Positions 8,336 through 18,258 are shown, numbered from the stretch's first letter. The stretch is 64,000 bases of DNA from Clostridiales bacterium (GCA_009776955.1 WRMW01000008.1:1-64000), one strand, 5' to 3'. Notes: generated by a model from the sequence alone, not told the origin. Program-made: numbers and translations.

Positions 8336-9142
8336 ATGGATGTGGATATCAAGGGAATAATTTCGGGTACGTCGTCGAAATTGCTCGCGCAGCACGGCGA
8401 GTTTTCAAAGAGCGGCAATTCTAACCCCTTCCCCTGCATGAAGAAAACCATTGGGGTATTGGAGCGTATACGGACGGCTCTTTTCCTTGACTGCTTCTGT
8501 GAAATCCCCGAAGCGGGGCTGTCGGACGCATGGCTTCAGGATATGCTTGCGGACATACACCGCGACCTGTCGGCAGAGATCGAAGCGGCGTTTCTGAAGC
8601 AGGGCACCAAACAGCCCTCAAGCGATATCTCCGCGGACCTTATAGCGCACCTTGCCGACTTGCAGCAGCTTTTGTACAAGGATGCCAAGGCGAGTTTTGA
8701 CGGCGACCCTGCCGCACGGGGCGTGGACGAGGTAATTCTCACCTACCCAGGATTCTTCGCCGTGTTTGTGTATAGGATCGCGCATTTCCTGTTCCTGAAA
8801 GATGTGCCGTTCATACCGAGGATGATGAGCGAGCACGCACATAGCGCCACGGGAATAGACATACATCCCGGCGCCGAGATCGGGGAGTACTTCTTTATCG
8901 ACCACGGCACGGGCGTCGTTATCGGCGAGACCACCGTTATCGGAAACAATGTGAAGCTTTACCAAGGAGTGACGCTCGGCGCCATTTCCACAAAGAGCGG
9001 GCAGAAGCTCGCCGGGCAGAAACGCCACCCCACCATAGAGGACAATGTGACGATCTATTCTGGGGCGTCAATACTTGGCGGCAAAACCGTTATCGCAAAA
9101 AATTCAATTATAGGAGGGAACGAATTTGTCAAAGGAGAATAA
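8336..9142 (+). CDS. cysE: Serine O-acetyltransferase, with altered C-terminus
   Basis: The 268-residue protein transfers acetyl from acetyl-CoA to serine, making the substrate for CysK. It has the N-terminal helical domain, the SAT active-site segment ([27 protein letters not shown]) and left-handed beta-helix hexapeptides ([25 protein letters not shown]). The family normally continues after SIIGGN with a conserved stretch such as VWLTESVP and a tail that can dock into CysK. Here it ends [12 protein letters not shown]. The last 17 bases overlap the start of metY, and the DNA for IGGN also encodes metY's ribosome binding site. The ending may be a truncation that created coupling. The catalytic domain is intact. 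Confidence 0.93.
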   Translation: MDVDIKGIISGTSSKLLAQHGEFSKSGNSNPFPCMKKTIGVLERIRTALFLDCFCEIPEAGLSDAWLQDMLADIHRDLSAEIEAAFLKQGTKQPSSDISADLIAHLADLQQLLYKDAKASFDGDPAARGVDEVILTYPGFFAVFVYRIAHFLFLKDVPFIPRMMSEHAHSATGIDIHPGAEIGEYFFIDHGTGVVIGETTVIGNNVKLYQGVTLGAISTKSGQKLAGQKRHPTIEDNVTIYSGASILGGKTVIAKNSIIGGNEFVKGE

Positions 9143-10418
9143 CAATTATAGGTTCGAGACGCTTCAGGTCCATGCGGGGCAGGAGAGCCCGGACCCGTCG
9201 ACCGACGCGAGGGCGGTGCCGATCTACGCCACGACATCGTACGTGTTCAAGGACTGCGACCAGGCGGCGGGCAGGTTTGCGCTCACCGAGGGCGGCAACA
9301 TATACACCAGGCTTATGAATCCGACATCGGATGTTTTTGAGCAGCGCATAGCGGCGCTTGAGGGCGGCGTAGCGGCACTCGCGACGGCGTCTGGTGCGTC
9401 GGCGGTGGCATACGCCGTGCAAAACATCGCATTGGCGGGGCACAATATCGTGTCCGACAGGCGCATCTACGGCGGCACGTACAATTTGTTCGCACACACC
9501 TTTCCGGATTTCGGTATCGAAACGATTTTTGTTGACGGCGACAAGCCCGAAAATTACGAGAAGGCCATCAACGAAAACACGAGGGCGATATTTATCGAGA
9601 CGCTTGGCAATCCGAACTCTACCATCGTCGACGTGGATGCGGTGGCGGAGGTCGCCCACAAGCACGGGATACCGCTTATCGTGGACAACACATTCGCGAC
9701 GCCCTATCTGTTCCGTCCTTTCGAGCATGGGGCGGACATCGTGGTCCACTCGGCAACGAAGTTTATCGGCGGGCACGGGACGGCGCTCGGCGGCGTAGTG
9801 GTGGACGGCGGAAAATTCGACTGGGCGGCGAGCGACAAATTCCCCGGGCTCTCGAAGCCGAACCCGAGCTATCACGGCGTTGTGCTTACCGATGTCGTCG
9901 GGAACCTTGCGTATATCATAAAGCTACGGGTCACCTTGATGAGGGACACGGGCGCGACGGTCAGCCCGTTCCATTCGTTCCTGTTCCTGCAAGGCTTGGA
10001 GACCCTGTCGCTCAGGCTGGAGCGTCATGTGCAGAACGCGTTGCGCGTGGTCGAGTACCTGTCGGGGCATCCGCTTGTGGAGGCGGTGAACCATCCTGCG
10101 CTTGCGTCCCATCCTGACAATGGGCTTTACAAAAGGTATTTCCCGAACGGCGCCGGCTCTATCTTCACTTTCGAGATAAAGGGCGATGCGGCGAAGGCTC
10201 GGGCCTTCATCGACAAGCTGGAATTGTTTTCGTTGCTCGCAAACGTCGCGGACAGCAAATCGCTCGTGATACACCCTGCCAGCACGACGCATTCGCAGCT
10301 TTCGGAAGCCGAGTTGGCGGAGCAGGACATAAAGCCGAACACGGTGCGCCTGTCCATCGGGACGGAGCATGTCGATGACATAATAGCCGATTTGAAGCAG
10401 GCTTTTGAGGCTGTGTAA
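9126..10418 (+). CDS. metY: O-acetylhomoserine sulfhydrylase
   Basis: This 430-residue PLP enzyme of the Cys/Met-metabolism family most closely resembles O-acetylhomoserine (thiol)-lyase, which makes homocysteine from O-acetylhomoserine and sulfide. Motifs seen: [25 protein letters not shown] at the N-terminus, [22 protein letters not shown], the PLP-lysine [16 protein letters not shown], and the C-terminal [15 protein letters not shown]. The start is a TTG with GGAGGG seven bases upstream, inside the 3' end of cysE, so translation is coupled. With cysK and cysE it forms a sulfide assimilation operon. No terminator is evident before the riboswitch that follows. Confidence 0.95.
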   Translation: MSKENNNYRFETLQVHAGQESPDPSTDARAVPIYATTSYVFKDCDQAAGRFALTEGGNIYTRLMNPTSDVFEQRIAALEGGVAALATASGASAVAYAVQNIALAGHNIVSDRRIYGGTYNLFAHTFPDFGIETIFVDGDKPENYEKAINENTRAIFIETLGNPNSTIVDVDAVAEVAHKHGIPLIVDNTFATPYLFRPFEHGADIVVHSATKFIGGHGTALGGVVVDGGKFDWAASDKFPGLSKPNPSYHGVVLTDVVGNLAYIIKLRVTLMRDTGATVSPFHSFLFLQGLETLSLRLERHVQNALRVVEYLSGHPLVEAVNHPALASHPDNGLYKRYFPNGAGSIFTFEIKGDAAKARAFIDKLELFSLLANVADSKSLVIHPASTTHSQLSEAELAEQDIKPNTVRLSIGTEHVDDIIADLKQAFEAV

Positions 10419-10495
10419 TCCGGCAAAAGACAGATTTTTGTGAAAGTGCGCGAAAAAATACCAAGACATTGGTGCTAAAAATGTTATTCTGCAAG

Positions 10496-10662
10496 TGCGT
10501 ATGACGCAAGGAACCCGGTGAAAGTCCGGGGTGGTTCATCAACCACTGTAAGAAGCTACAAAGCTTTCACGCGCATTCCGCGCGGAAAAGCCATTGGGGG
10601 TTTCCCCTGAGAAGGCGAAAGCTGAGGTTTGACGCTTCAAGCCAGTAGACTTGGCATATGCG
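10496..10662 (+). promoter_or_regulatory. Cobalamin riboswitch (B12-element), ECF/DUF4430 operon
   Basis: The region carries the conserved cobalamin-aptamer blocks in order: GGAACCCGGTGAAAGTCCGG, then CATCAACCACTGTAA, then AAGCCATTGGG with GAGAAGGCG, and the B12 box AAGCCAGTAGACTTGGC. Flanking TGCGTATG (10496-10503) can pair with CATATGCG (10655-10662) as the closing P1 stem. Cobalamin binding normally switches such leaders off. The gene block downstream begins 175 bases later, after an intrinsic terminator. This is strong evidence that the following five genes handle cobalamin or a corrinoid. Confidence 0.88.
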
Positions 10663-10775
10663 GTAACCGCTCCTTTTGGTGAGGGCAGTGTGTTGCGGGA
10701 TATGTTCCGCGCAGTGGCGTTATGAGCTAATTAATGCCTGCTGTGCGTGGAAGTGGTTTTTTCGTAATACATAAC

Positions 10776-10807
10776 AAAGCCTTACCGTTGGACGGTAGGG
10801 CTTTTTT
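10776..10807 (+). terminator. Intrinsic terminator of the first cobalamin riboswitch
   Basis: AAAGCCTTACCGT and ACGGTAGGGCTTTTTT form a strong hairpin with a short loop and a T run, 30 bases before the giant surface-protein gene. It lies between the aptamer and the gene, where a riboswitch would use it as its expression platform. Confidence 0.85.
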
Positions 10808-10836
10808 GATGGTGTTTTGAAAGGAGGGTACGCAAT

Positions 10837-13800
10837 ATGATGAAATCGAGGAGAGGGTCGCGCTTGTTGGCGATATTGTTGGCGTTTGTCCTGGTGGCGG
10901 GAATGGCGCCAGGGGGCGTTTTTGGCGAGGAGGTAGGGGTCGGCGAGGGCGGGCAGTCGGTCGGCGATCCTGCGACGGACGGCGTGACGGAATCGGAGCA
11001 GGATGGGTTCGGAGAGCTCGGAGAGCCTGTAGAGCCTGGAGAGCCTGGGGAGCCCGAAGTCACCGAACCGGCAGGCTTTCTGCAGCCTATGGCGGATTCG
11101 TTGCCGGACATCAGCGGGCCCGGCGACTGGCTTAGCGCGCGCGGCAACCCGCAAAACATGGGTGTGTTGAACGCGCTGACGCCCACGACGGCGACCGAAA
11201 CAAACCTGAAATGGGCGAGGACTTTTGGCACAGGCGGATTCGCCGACACCCCAAACAGCCCTGTTATTATCGGCGACCATTTAATCGTGTCCGCGAACAA
11301 CGTAATATGCAAACTTGACAGGGAAACAGGTAATGTCGTTGCCCAGACCACTATGGTCGCCGCGCCGAGCTTCGGGATATCGTCCCTTGCCTACGGCGCA
11401 GGCATGGTCTTTGCCCCGATAAGCAACGGGCGCATACAGGCGTTCAACGCGTCCACGTTAGAGTCGTTGTGGGTCAGCGAGCAGATAGGCGGGCAGTCCC
11501 TCAGCCCCATTGTTTACCATGACGGTTATGTATATACGGGCTTTTGGCAGAGCGAAACGGCCGACAACTACTATGTCTGCCTGTCCGTGACGGATGAGGA
11601 TCCTGCCGACCCGACCGAAACGAAACTTGCCCAGTGGAAGCACCTGGCGGCGGGCGGATATTATTGGGCCGGCGGCATCGTACTGGGCGATTATATAGTA
11701 TTCGGCAGCGACAACGGCGTTGGCACGGGTGAAGAAGCCGGCCTGTCTAATGTGTTCGCCCTGAACCGCATCACGGGAGATGTATCGGATGTGCTTGAAG
11801 GGGTGTTCGGCGACCAGCGCAGCGGCATTGCCTACGACGATGTGACTGGCAATCTGTTCTTTGTAAGCAAGGCCGGCTATATCAACACGGTCAAATTTGA
11901 TGAAAGCACGGGAAAATTTGACAAAAGCAGCTTTAAGATGAACCGCCCGTTTAACGCGCAGGCGACGAGCACGCCCGCCGTATACGACGGCACCGTGTTC
12001 TTTGGCACGGGCGGAGGCCCGGGTTCTCCCGGCAAGATTGTGGCCGTTGAAGCCGAGACTTTGGATCTTATAGACGATGTGGACCTTATCGCATACCCAC
12101 AAGGCTCGCCGCTGCTTACCACTGCCTATGAAGATGAAGACAAGCTGTTCCTCTATATTACATACAATGGGTTGCCCGGCGGCCTCGCCATGGTCGAGTT
12201 TGACACGGATACAAGGGAACTCACAAAAACGGAAATTTTCACGCCGCCCGCGGGCATGCAAAATTACGCGATATCCAGCGTGGTCTGCGACAAAGACGGC
12301 ACATTGTACTTCCACAACGACTCCCGTACCATGTTTGCCATTGAGAGGAATGTGGCGTGGCTTGAGTCGCTTTCCGCGGATATCGGAACGTTTGACAGGG
12401 CTTTTGAAACAGGCGTCCTGACATATGAGCTTGTCGTCCCCATAGGGACTGAGGATGTAGGGCTAAGTTTCACCGCCTCGGTGGGCTCTACAGTCGAGGT
12501 AAACGGCACGGCAAACGTCGCAGGCGTTGCGACCATCGAGCTTGCGGACGGCACGGCGAAGGCGGTAATTAAGGTGGCCAACGGCGGCCAAAACAGGGAT
12601 TATACGGTGAATATACGCGAGGCGAGCGATGAAACGGGGCTTGGCGTTTCGATCAATCTGTTGAACGCCGCGCCCGCCGACGCAAGCTTTGTGCCTTTTG
12701 ACGAGGACAATAATTATAGCCACAGCCTTGTAGATGAGACGACTTTTCGCCGCGTCTGGCTAAAGCGAGCCGATGTCAGGGCGAATGTGGTTGCCACCGC
12801 TGTCAGAGGCGTGGCGGCTTCAATGGGCGGGGCTGCGCTTGCGCCAGGCACGGAATTGACAAACATGAACACCTTGACTTCGGGCGTGGGCGCGACGTAT
12901 TTGCGGTACAATATCTACTTTGCGGGGAGTCTTGCGAATGCGGTAATCAAGCTTACGGTCACGGCAGAGGATGGTGTGACCACGGAGGAATTCTTTGTAA
13001 CGGTCAGCAGGCCCGGCGACCCAGACCCGCCGGTGAGCGAGGTAAAAGTGTTCCTGCAGGAAGATGACAGGGGCTTTCTGATAGCGGATACTGAGTTCAG
13101 CGTCGAGGCGGATCTTTCGGAGCGCTACGGCTTTGCCGATACCTATAACGGAGAGGAAGTGACCGTGCTTGACGTGCTTGTCGCCGCGCATATCGCGATT
13201 TATGGCGACGTCGAGGCGGATATACAGGACGTGCTTGCCGTGTCCGGCGGCAACGTGACAAAACTTTTCGGGTATTCGGACGCCTCAAGCTTCACCTTTC
13301 TTGTCAACGGCGCTTTCACGAAAGACGATGACGGATGGGGCATGTTGATTGTGGACTCGACGGTAGAGGACGGCGATATAGTATCGTTTTTGCTGCGCGA
13401 CGACGAATTCGGTTGGGGCGGTCTGATGAACCAGTATACATGGTTTGAGCAGGACGGGGTACCCGTCAGCTCGGTTACGGCTGATGCGGGGAGCGATTTG
13501 ACGCTCAAGTTGCAGGGGGTTTGGCTGATGATGCTGTTTGAGGATGAAGAAGATCAGAAAAAGGCCGCCGGCCCGATTGAGGATGCGGATATTTATGACC
13601 TTGAAATATCTGACGGCGGCGGTTTCAAAGTCGCCACTAGAGACGACAAACTTGCCGAGACTGACGAGGACGGGGAGTTTACCGTATCGTTTGACATGCC
13701 CGGCACTTACTATATCACTGCTACCGACGGCAACAGTTATGAAACCCTGATAATCCCGTGGCTAGAGGTAGTTGTGGCAGCGGGCGAGCCAGACCCCGAC

Positions 13801-16557
13801 CCCGATTCGATGGGCACGGATATTTCGCTGAGGCCTGTGCATACAATACTTACGAAAGACAATCCTTCAATCGTGATCGATGCGGATATTCTGCCTGATG
13901 ACCTATCTGGCCTCGTGGCTATCGACTGGTTTATAGACGGCGCGGAGGCGTGGGGCGCAGGCGAAGATGAGCCACTGATCACTTTGGAGCAGTCGCCGGA
14001 CAGGAGAAGTGCGACCGTGACTGTGACGGAAGAAGGGCTAAAGGCGGACGGCATATACCGCATACGCGCAAGGTATAGCACAGCACGCAGCCAGGTGTTC
14101 AGGCAGGCCACCGCGACGGTCGAAGTGCTGTCGGAAAATTCCGGCGAGGCGGCGTTTGGAATCCTCGGAACGGCGTTTACATTCAACAAGGCGATGGTGG
14201 CAGGCGTGCGTGTGCCTATCAGAATGGAAGGGATGAACACGGCGGCGAACGGCGTACAGGCAAGGCTTGTGAAGCAGGACGGGACGCCCTATGTCGAGGG
14301 CGAAAACCTTTGGAATATCAAAGCGGAGATAAGCAAGGACGATCCGCGTGTCATAGAATTGTCGGAAAAGACCCCGTTTGCGACCAAAAATGTGAAAAAT
14401 GTGAGAAGCAGGCTGCAGATCCTTCCGGCGGGCGCAGACGAGGAAACGGGCTGGATTACTTCAACCAGCAGTTCGAGCGGCAACACGTTCACGCTGACGG
14501 TAAGCGAAACATGGCCGAAGGTGACGCTTAGGCTTAGCAGGGCGTTGAGCAGGGCGTTCCCGTCCGTGCCCGCCGAGCTTACGGCTGCCACGCCGGTCGG
14601 CATCGGCGAGGTGAGGGAAGTGGGTCTTGACGCTTTTGCCGCAAACACGCTTGAGTACAATGCAGCTACGTGGGAGCTAAAGCTTGCGAACGACTGGTCG
14701 GGCATGCCGAACAATGGCAAGGTCGCCTTGAGGACGTCCGGCGCAGGCTATGTGGACATAGAAGGCTATCGCCGCATGGAGGTCGGCCAAGGCACTCGCA
14801 CGGCAAAAAACATGCCTACACTGAACGTGACGGTCGCTGCGGTCTCTGCGTTGCCCAAGCTCAAACTCAACAAGACTTCGTATCCCATACTGACAGACGA
14901 GCAGGTCGCGAACGCAGGCGGACACTTTGATGGGGCGGGGAGGGAAGCCGTGATGACTCTTATCTCTACCGACAAGAAAGTTCCGTTTGCGATTATTCCC
15001 GAAATTACAAAGGTGGAAATAGCCGACAAGGGAACGCGCGCAAACGGCAAGGACGAATTGACGGCGTGGCATATAGAAGGCAACAGGATCGGGCTTTCCG
15101 CCAAGGCGGGCGTAAGGGCAGGCACGGCAGCGGTAGAGGTATACTTTGAAAACGCGCCAAATCCGCGTGTATTGCAATTCCGCATTACTACGCCGCAGCT
15201 TTCCGCGCTAAAGACGACAAACAAGGCCGGTACAGTCAATATGAACAGGAATCATATATTGCTTGAAAGCACGCCGGTCTTTAGGGTTGCGGACATACCC
15301 ATCGCCATGAATGTGGACAACCTTGTGCTCGACGATTGGGACATAATGTTCGCGACGCCGGTCACGGGCAGCAACTTCAGGACCTTGCCGTGGAATGGCG
15401 AACTTGACGGATTTGGGTCTTGGGACGGCGCGGTGTATGCCGAGTCTGTGGACGGCGAAAACGCATTGAGAATAATGGCAAACCAAAGCCAGCTCAACAA
15501 GTTGGTGGCTGCACACAACGCCGCTGCATCTGGCAACGAAAAGCGAAACTTGAGGTATACGTTGCGTATCGGGTCGAAGAAGCTCAACGACGCATTGGGC
15601 AGGGCGCCGGGCAAGGAATTGACATTCAACACTACGCTGAATATTGTCAAGGCGGCTCCGACGTTCACGATAAGCCTGTCGAAGGCAAGGATCGACATCT
15701 CGAACCCTGAATCCGTCCAGACGGCGACGGTGCGGCTTGTAGGCACCACGTCCCAGATAAGCGGCATCAGGCTCTTTGAACGGGAGTTTGGCAGGGATGG
15801 GAAAAAGAATGTGTTGATCAAAGCGGGCAATGACGAGAGCCTGGATTTTGTGGTTGAAAACATCAGGGGGCTGAGCTTCGACATCAAGCGCGCGCCCGAC
15901 GTGTTGGTGCCGCCGACCGTGGCGAAAAGGCTCAGCGTCGAGGTGACGCTTGCCAATGGGCAGGTCCTGACATCCTATGCGGAATCGCTGACCAATATGG
16001 GAGAGCCTAGACTGGACATTGGCGGCAACCCCATATTTTCGGAGCCAAACAACAGGACGGTCAACATCAATCCGAGGCAGACGGTGGGCCGTGCGGCTTT
16101 CAGCAGAAACAATGTGACGCTTTATGGCGACAAGGCGATGCAGGGCGAGGGCATCGCGCTTGACCTTATTACGCCGGACAATGTGAAACTTGGGGCGGTC
16201 GGGATCGACCCTGCGAGTTTAAGGCCCTTTGCGATAGATGAGGACGGGCTTAGGGACGGCTTCCGACTTGAGCGAAAAGGCGAAAACGAATGGACGATTT
16301 TCTTCGCGAACGACAGGCTGCCGATACGTGGCGACAGCCGCGGAAGGCCGACCGCTGCTACGCTCGCAAACAATTACAAGATAGGGCTGCAGCTATGGGC
16401 CGAGGGGACATATGAATGGCAGATGGAGAGCGACGGCGTCACTTTGGTGAGGGACAAGAGCGGCAACCCAGTGCCGGTAGCGCTGAAAAATGCAAAAGGC
16501 AAGAATGTGTCAAAGCCGATCGTGGTAAATGTGACGGTGCGGATAGTGAGGGGATAG
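10837..16557 (+). CDS. Giant secreted beta-propeller / DUF4430 protein, likely corrinoid capture
   Basis: A 1906-residue exported protein, first gene after the cobalamin riboswitch. Order of parts: a signal peptide (RRGSRLLAILLAFVLVAGMA, cut near GVFGEE); an acidic Pro/Glu/Gly linker to about 85; a PQQ-like beta-propeller, about 95-505, with repeated blades (NVICKLDRETGNVV, KIVAVEAETLDLI); a cadherin-like beta-sandwich (WLESLSADIGTFDRAF); a DUF4430 domain, about 735-865, resembling the C-terminal domain of transcobalamin and intrinsic factor; then about 900 residues of beta-sandwich units. The final units resemble the end of the subtilase at 54260. No LPXTG, SLH or C-terminal membrane segment is seen. 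AAGGAGGG precedes the ATG. A role in binding cobalamin outside the cell is inferred from riboswitch, domain and neighbours. Confidence 0.88.
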   Translation: MMKSRRGSRLLAILLAFVLVAGMAPGGVFGEEVGVGEGGQSVGDPATDGVTESEQDGFGELGEPVEPGEPGEPEVTEPAGFLQPMADSLPDISGPGDWLSARGNPQNMGVLNALTPTTATETNLKWARTFGTGGFADTPNSPVIIGDHLIVSANNVICKLDRETGNVVAQTTMVAAPSFGISSLAYGAGMVFAPISNGRIQAFNASTLESLWVSEQIGGQSLSPIVYHDGYVYTGFWQSETADNYYVCLSVTDEDPADPTETKLAQWKHLAAGGYYWAGGIVLGDYIVFGSDNGVGTGEEAGLSNVFALNRITGDVSDVLEGVFGDQRSGIAYDDVTGNLFFVSKAGYINTVKFDESTGKFDKSSFKMNRPFNAQATSTPAVYDGTVFFGTGGGPGSPGKIVAVEAETLDLIDDVDLIAYPQGSPLLTTAYEDEDKLFLYITYNGLPGGLAMVEFDTDTRELTKTEIFTPPAGMQNYAISSVVCDKDGTLYFHNDSRTMFAIERNVAWLESLSADIGTFDRAFETGVLTYELVVPIGTEDVGLSFTASVGSTVEVNGTANVAGVATIELADGTAKAVIKVANGGQNRDYTVNIREASDETGLGVSINLLNAAPADASFVPFDEDNNYSHSLVDETTFRRVWLKRADVRANVVATAVRGVAASMGGAALAPGTELTNMNTLTSGVGATYLRYNIYFAGSLANAVIKLTVTAEDGVTTEEFFVTVSRPGDPDPPVSEVKVFLQEDDRGFLIADTEFSVEADLSERYGFADTYNGEEVTVLDVLVAAHIAIYGDVEADIQDVLAVSGGNVTKLFGYSDASSFTFLVNGAFTKDDDGWGMLIVDSTVEDGDIVSFLLRDDEFGWGGLMNQYTWFEQDGVPVSSVTADAGSDLTLKLQGVWLMMLFEDEEDQKKAAGPIEDADIYDLEISDGGGFKVATRDDKLAETDEDGEFTVSFDMPGTYYITATDGNSYETLIIPWLEVVVAAGEPDPDPDSMGTDISLRPVHTILTKDNPSIVIDADILPDDLSGLVAIDWFIDGAEAWGAGEDEPLITLEQSPDRRSATVTVTEEGLKADGIYRIRARYSTARSQVFRQATATVEVLSENSGEAAFGILGTAFTFNKAMVAGVRVPIRMEGMNTAANGVQARLVKQDGTPYVEGENLWNIKAEISKDDPRVIELSEKTPFATKNVKNVRSRLQILPAGADEETGWITSTSSSSGNTFTLTVSETWPKVTLRLSRALSRAFPSVPAELTAATPVGIGEVREVGLDAFAANTLEYNAATWELKLANDWSGMPNNGKVALRTSGAGYVDIEGYRRMEVGQGTRTAKNMPTLNVTVAAVSALPKLKLNKTSYPILTDEQVANAGGHFDGAGREAVMTLISTDKKVPFAIIPEITKVEIADKGTRANGKDELTAWHIEGNRIGLSAKAGVRAGTAAVEVYFENAPNPRVLQFRITTPQLSALKTTNKAGTVNMNRNHILLESTPVFRVADIPIAMNVDNLVLDDWDIMFATPVTGSNFRTLPWNGELDGFGSWDGAVYAESVDGENALRIMANQSQLNKLVAAHNAAASGNEKRNLRYTLRIGSKKLNDALGRAPGKELTFNTTLNIVKAAPTFTISLSKARIDISNPESVQTATVRLVGTTSQISGIRLFEREFGRDGKKNVLIKAGNDESLDFVVENIRGLSFDIKRAPDVLVPPTVAKRLSVEVTLANGQVLTSYAESLTNMGEPRLDIGGNPIFSEPNNRTVNINPRQTVGRAAFSRNNVTLYGDKAMQGEGIALDLITPDNVKLGAVGIDPASLRPFAIDEDGLRDGFRLERKGENEWTIFFANDRLPIRGDSRGRPTAATLANNYKIGLQLWAEGTYEWQMESDGVTLVRDKSGNPVPVALKNAKGKNVSKPIVVNVTVRIVRG

Positions 16558-16558
16558 T

Positions 16559-17410
16559 GTGTTGAGGAAAATATTTGCGAAAAAATCATATGTGGCTGCG
16601 GTGGCGGTTGTGGCCGCCATCGCGGTGGTCAGCGTTTTGTATTTTGCAGCGGGCGAGGGGGGTGAGGGCGGCTCGCGCACGTTCTTTAGCTCGGTCTATA
16701 TGCCCCCCGCCGCTTCGGGTTCGGTTGCAAACCCCTTTGACGCTTTTGCGAATAATGGGGTGGGCCCAGAAACGCAATTGGGGATGCCCGGAGCGTTTGG
16801 GACGCCTGGGGCGTCGAGGCAGGTTCCGGGCTCGGTTGCCTCTGACAATCAGCAGGGCGGCAGGCGGGGCGGTGGCTCGGAGTCGGGTGGCGGCGGCATG
16901 GGCGGTGTAGGGGGTATGGATGCGGGGGGCGGTCAGGGCGGTCAGCCCGATGGCGGTCAGGGCGATGGCGGCGGCAGTGGTCAGCCCAGCGGCGGAAACC
17001 CATCCGATGGAGGCGGCGGCAGTGGTCAGGACGGCGGCCCGTCAGGTCCGACAGTAACAATCTCAATCGACGCAAGCACGATGGGGCGCGGCTTTGTAAT
17101 GCGGCCCCGCACAGCATCATTTACCGAGGGCGAATCCGTTTTTGACGTGTTGTTCCGCGAGTGCCGCGCAAGCGGAATACATATGGCTTCAAGATGGACG
17201 CCGCTATACAGCAGCTACTATATTGCGGGGATCGACAACTTGTACGAGTTTGACGGCGGGGACCTTTCCGGCTGGATGTACAGGGTCAACGGGTGGTTCC
17301 CCAATTATGGGGCGAGCAGCTATACCCTTGAGGACGGAGATGTTGTCGAGTGGCTTTATACCCGCGACCTCGGACGCGATATCGGCGGCGAGGGCGCGGT
17401 CGGCGGGTGA
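16559..17410 (+). CDS. Membrane-tethered DUF4430 protein, likely corrinoid-binding
   Basis: The 283-residue product has an N-terminal membrane segment (VAAVAVVAAIAVVSVLYFAA) that looks like an uncleaved anchor. A Gly/Ser/Gln-rich flexible spacer follows, about 95-170 (GGGQGGQPDGGQGDGGGSGQ), then a C-terminal DUF4430 domain, about 172-275, with TEGESVFDVLF and SGWMYRVNGWFPNYGASS. DUF4430 resembles the beta domain of animal transcobalamins. The protein would hang the domain at the outer membrane face next to the ECF transporter encoded just downstream. Its GTG start lies two bases after the giant gene's stop, so the two are co-translated. Binding of cobalamin is inferred, not shown. Confidence 0.85.
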   Translation: MLRKIFAKKSYVAAVAVVAAIAVVSVLYFAAGEGGEGGSRTFFSSVYMPPAASGSVANPFDAFANNGVGPETQLGMPGAFGTPGASRQVPGSVASDNQQGGRRGGGSESGGGGMGGVGGMDAGGGQGGQPDGGQGDGGGSGQPSGGNPSDGGGGSGQDGGPSGPTVTISIDASTMGRGFVMRPRTASFTEGESVFDVLFRECRASGIHMASRWTPLYSSYYIAGIDNLYEFDGGDLSGWMYRVNGWFPNYGASSYTLEDGDVVEWLYTRDLGRDIGGEGAVGG

Positions 17411-17421
17411 CGGTCTGACTT

Positions 17422-18258
17422 ATGCCTGAAAAAAGACGTTTATCGAGGCGCACGGTCGTGGCCGCAATAATTGTCATCCTGTGCATACCGGCGGTGATGG
17501 CGGTCAACATATTGTTTTTTGAGGACCGCAGCTACTATGCGACGTCGTTTATAATAATCGCGCTGTCGCTTGTGCCGTTTGCGCTCGTGTTTGAGGGGCG
17601 GAAGCCGCAGGCACGCGAGCTTGTGGTGATTGCGGTCATGGTGGCGGTCGCTGTGGTAGGGCGGGCGGCGTTTTTTATGCTGCCGCAGTTCAAGCCCGTG
17701 GTGGCAATAGTCATAATAGCGGGCGCGGCGCTCGGCGCGGAGAGTGGCTTTGCGGTCGGGGCGCTTACGGGGTTTGTGTCCAATTTTATCTTTGGGCAGG
17801 GGCCGTGGACACCGTGGCAGATGTTTGCTTTCGGAATAATAGGATTTTTGGCGGGGCTTATTTTTTACAGGCTTGCGGCGTCGATAGGGGCACCGAGCAG
17901 GGACGGGTCGGGTGCAGAGGGGGTTGTTGCGTACAAGTGGTACGACACAGGCCGCCTTGGGTGGAATGTGCGGGCGCGCAAACGTGTGGAATGGCTCCGT
18001 GTGTTCGTCCTATGCGTATTCGGCGGCGTCATCACCTTTGTGGTATATGGCCTGCTGCTCGACACGGCGGCGGCCATCATGTTTTCGTCAGGCGATGTCA
18101 CGCTGAGCCAATTGCTGACGACGTACCTGACGGGGGCGCCTTTCAATATGGTGCATGCAGCGGCAACGGTGTTTTTTCTCGCAGTCCTCGCACGTACCAT
18201 GATTGAAAAACTTGAGCGCGTCAAGAAAAAATACGGGCTGCTAGGAGCTGAGGCATGA
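17422..18258 (+). CDS. ECF transporter substrate-binding S component, predicted cobalamin
   Basis: A 278-residue integral membrane protein with about six hydrophobic segments. The core has the look of an ECF S component, for example AGAALGAESGFAVGALTGFVSNFIFGQGPWTPWQMFAFGIIGFLAG, which resembles the CbrT-type group linked to cobalamin. S components bind the vitamin and dock on the EcfT/EcfA module. The riboswitch, the two DUF4430 proteins and overlapping ecfT and ecfA genes all point to cobalamin or a precursor corrinoid as substrate. A soluble insert of about 30 residues (GAPSRDGSGAEGVVAYKWYD) interrupts the C-terminal half. The gene overlaps ecfT by four bases (ATGA). Confidence 0.85.
   Translation: MPEKRRLSRRTVVAAIIVILCIPAVMAVNILFFEDRSYYATSFIIIALSLVPFALVFEGRKPQARELVVIAVMVAVAVVGRAAFFMLPQFKPVVAIVIIAGAALGAESGFAVGALTGFVSNFIFGQGPWTPWQMFAFGIIGFLAGLIFYRLAASIGAPSRDGSGAEGVVAYKWYDTGRLGWNVRARKRVEWLRVFVLCVFGGVITFVVYGLLLDTAAAIMFSSGDVTLSQLLTTYLTGAPFNMVHAAATVFFLAVLARTMIEKLERVKKKYGLLGAEA

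Noticed and set aside
16850-17040. Gly-rich repeat region as a CRISPR or tandem array
   Set aside because: The repeats are irregular GGT/CAG-type codons encoding a flexible linker in frame. There are no unique spacers of constant length.
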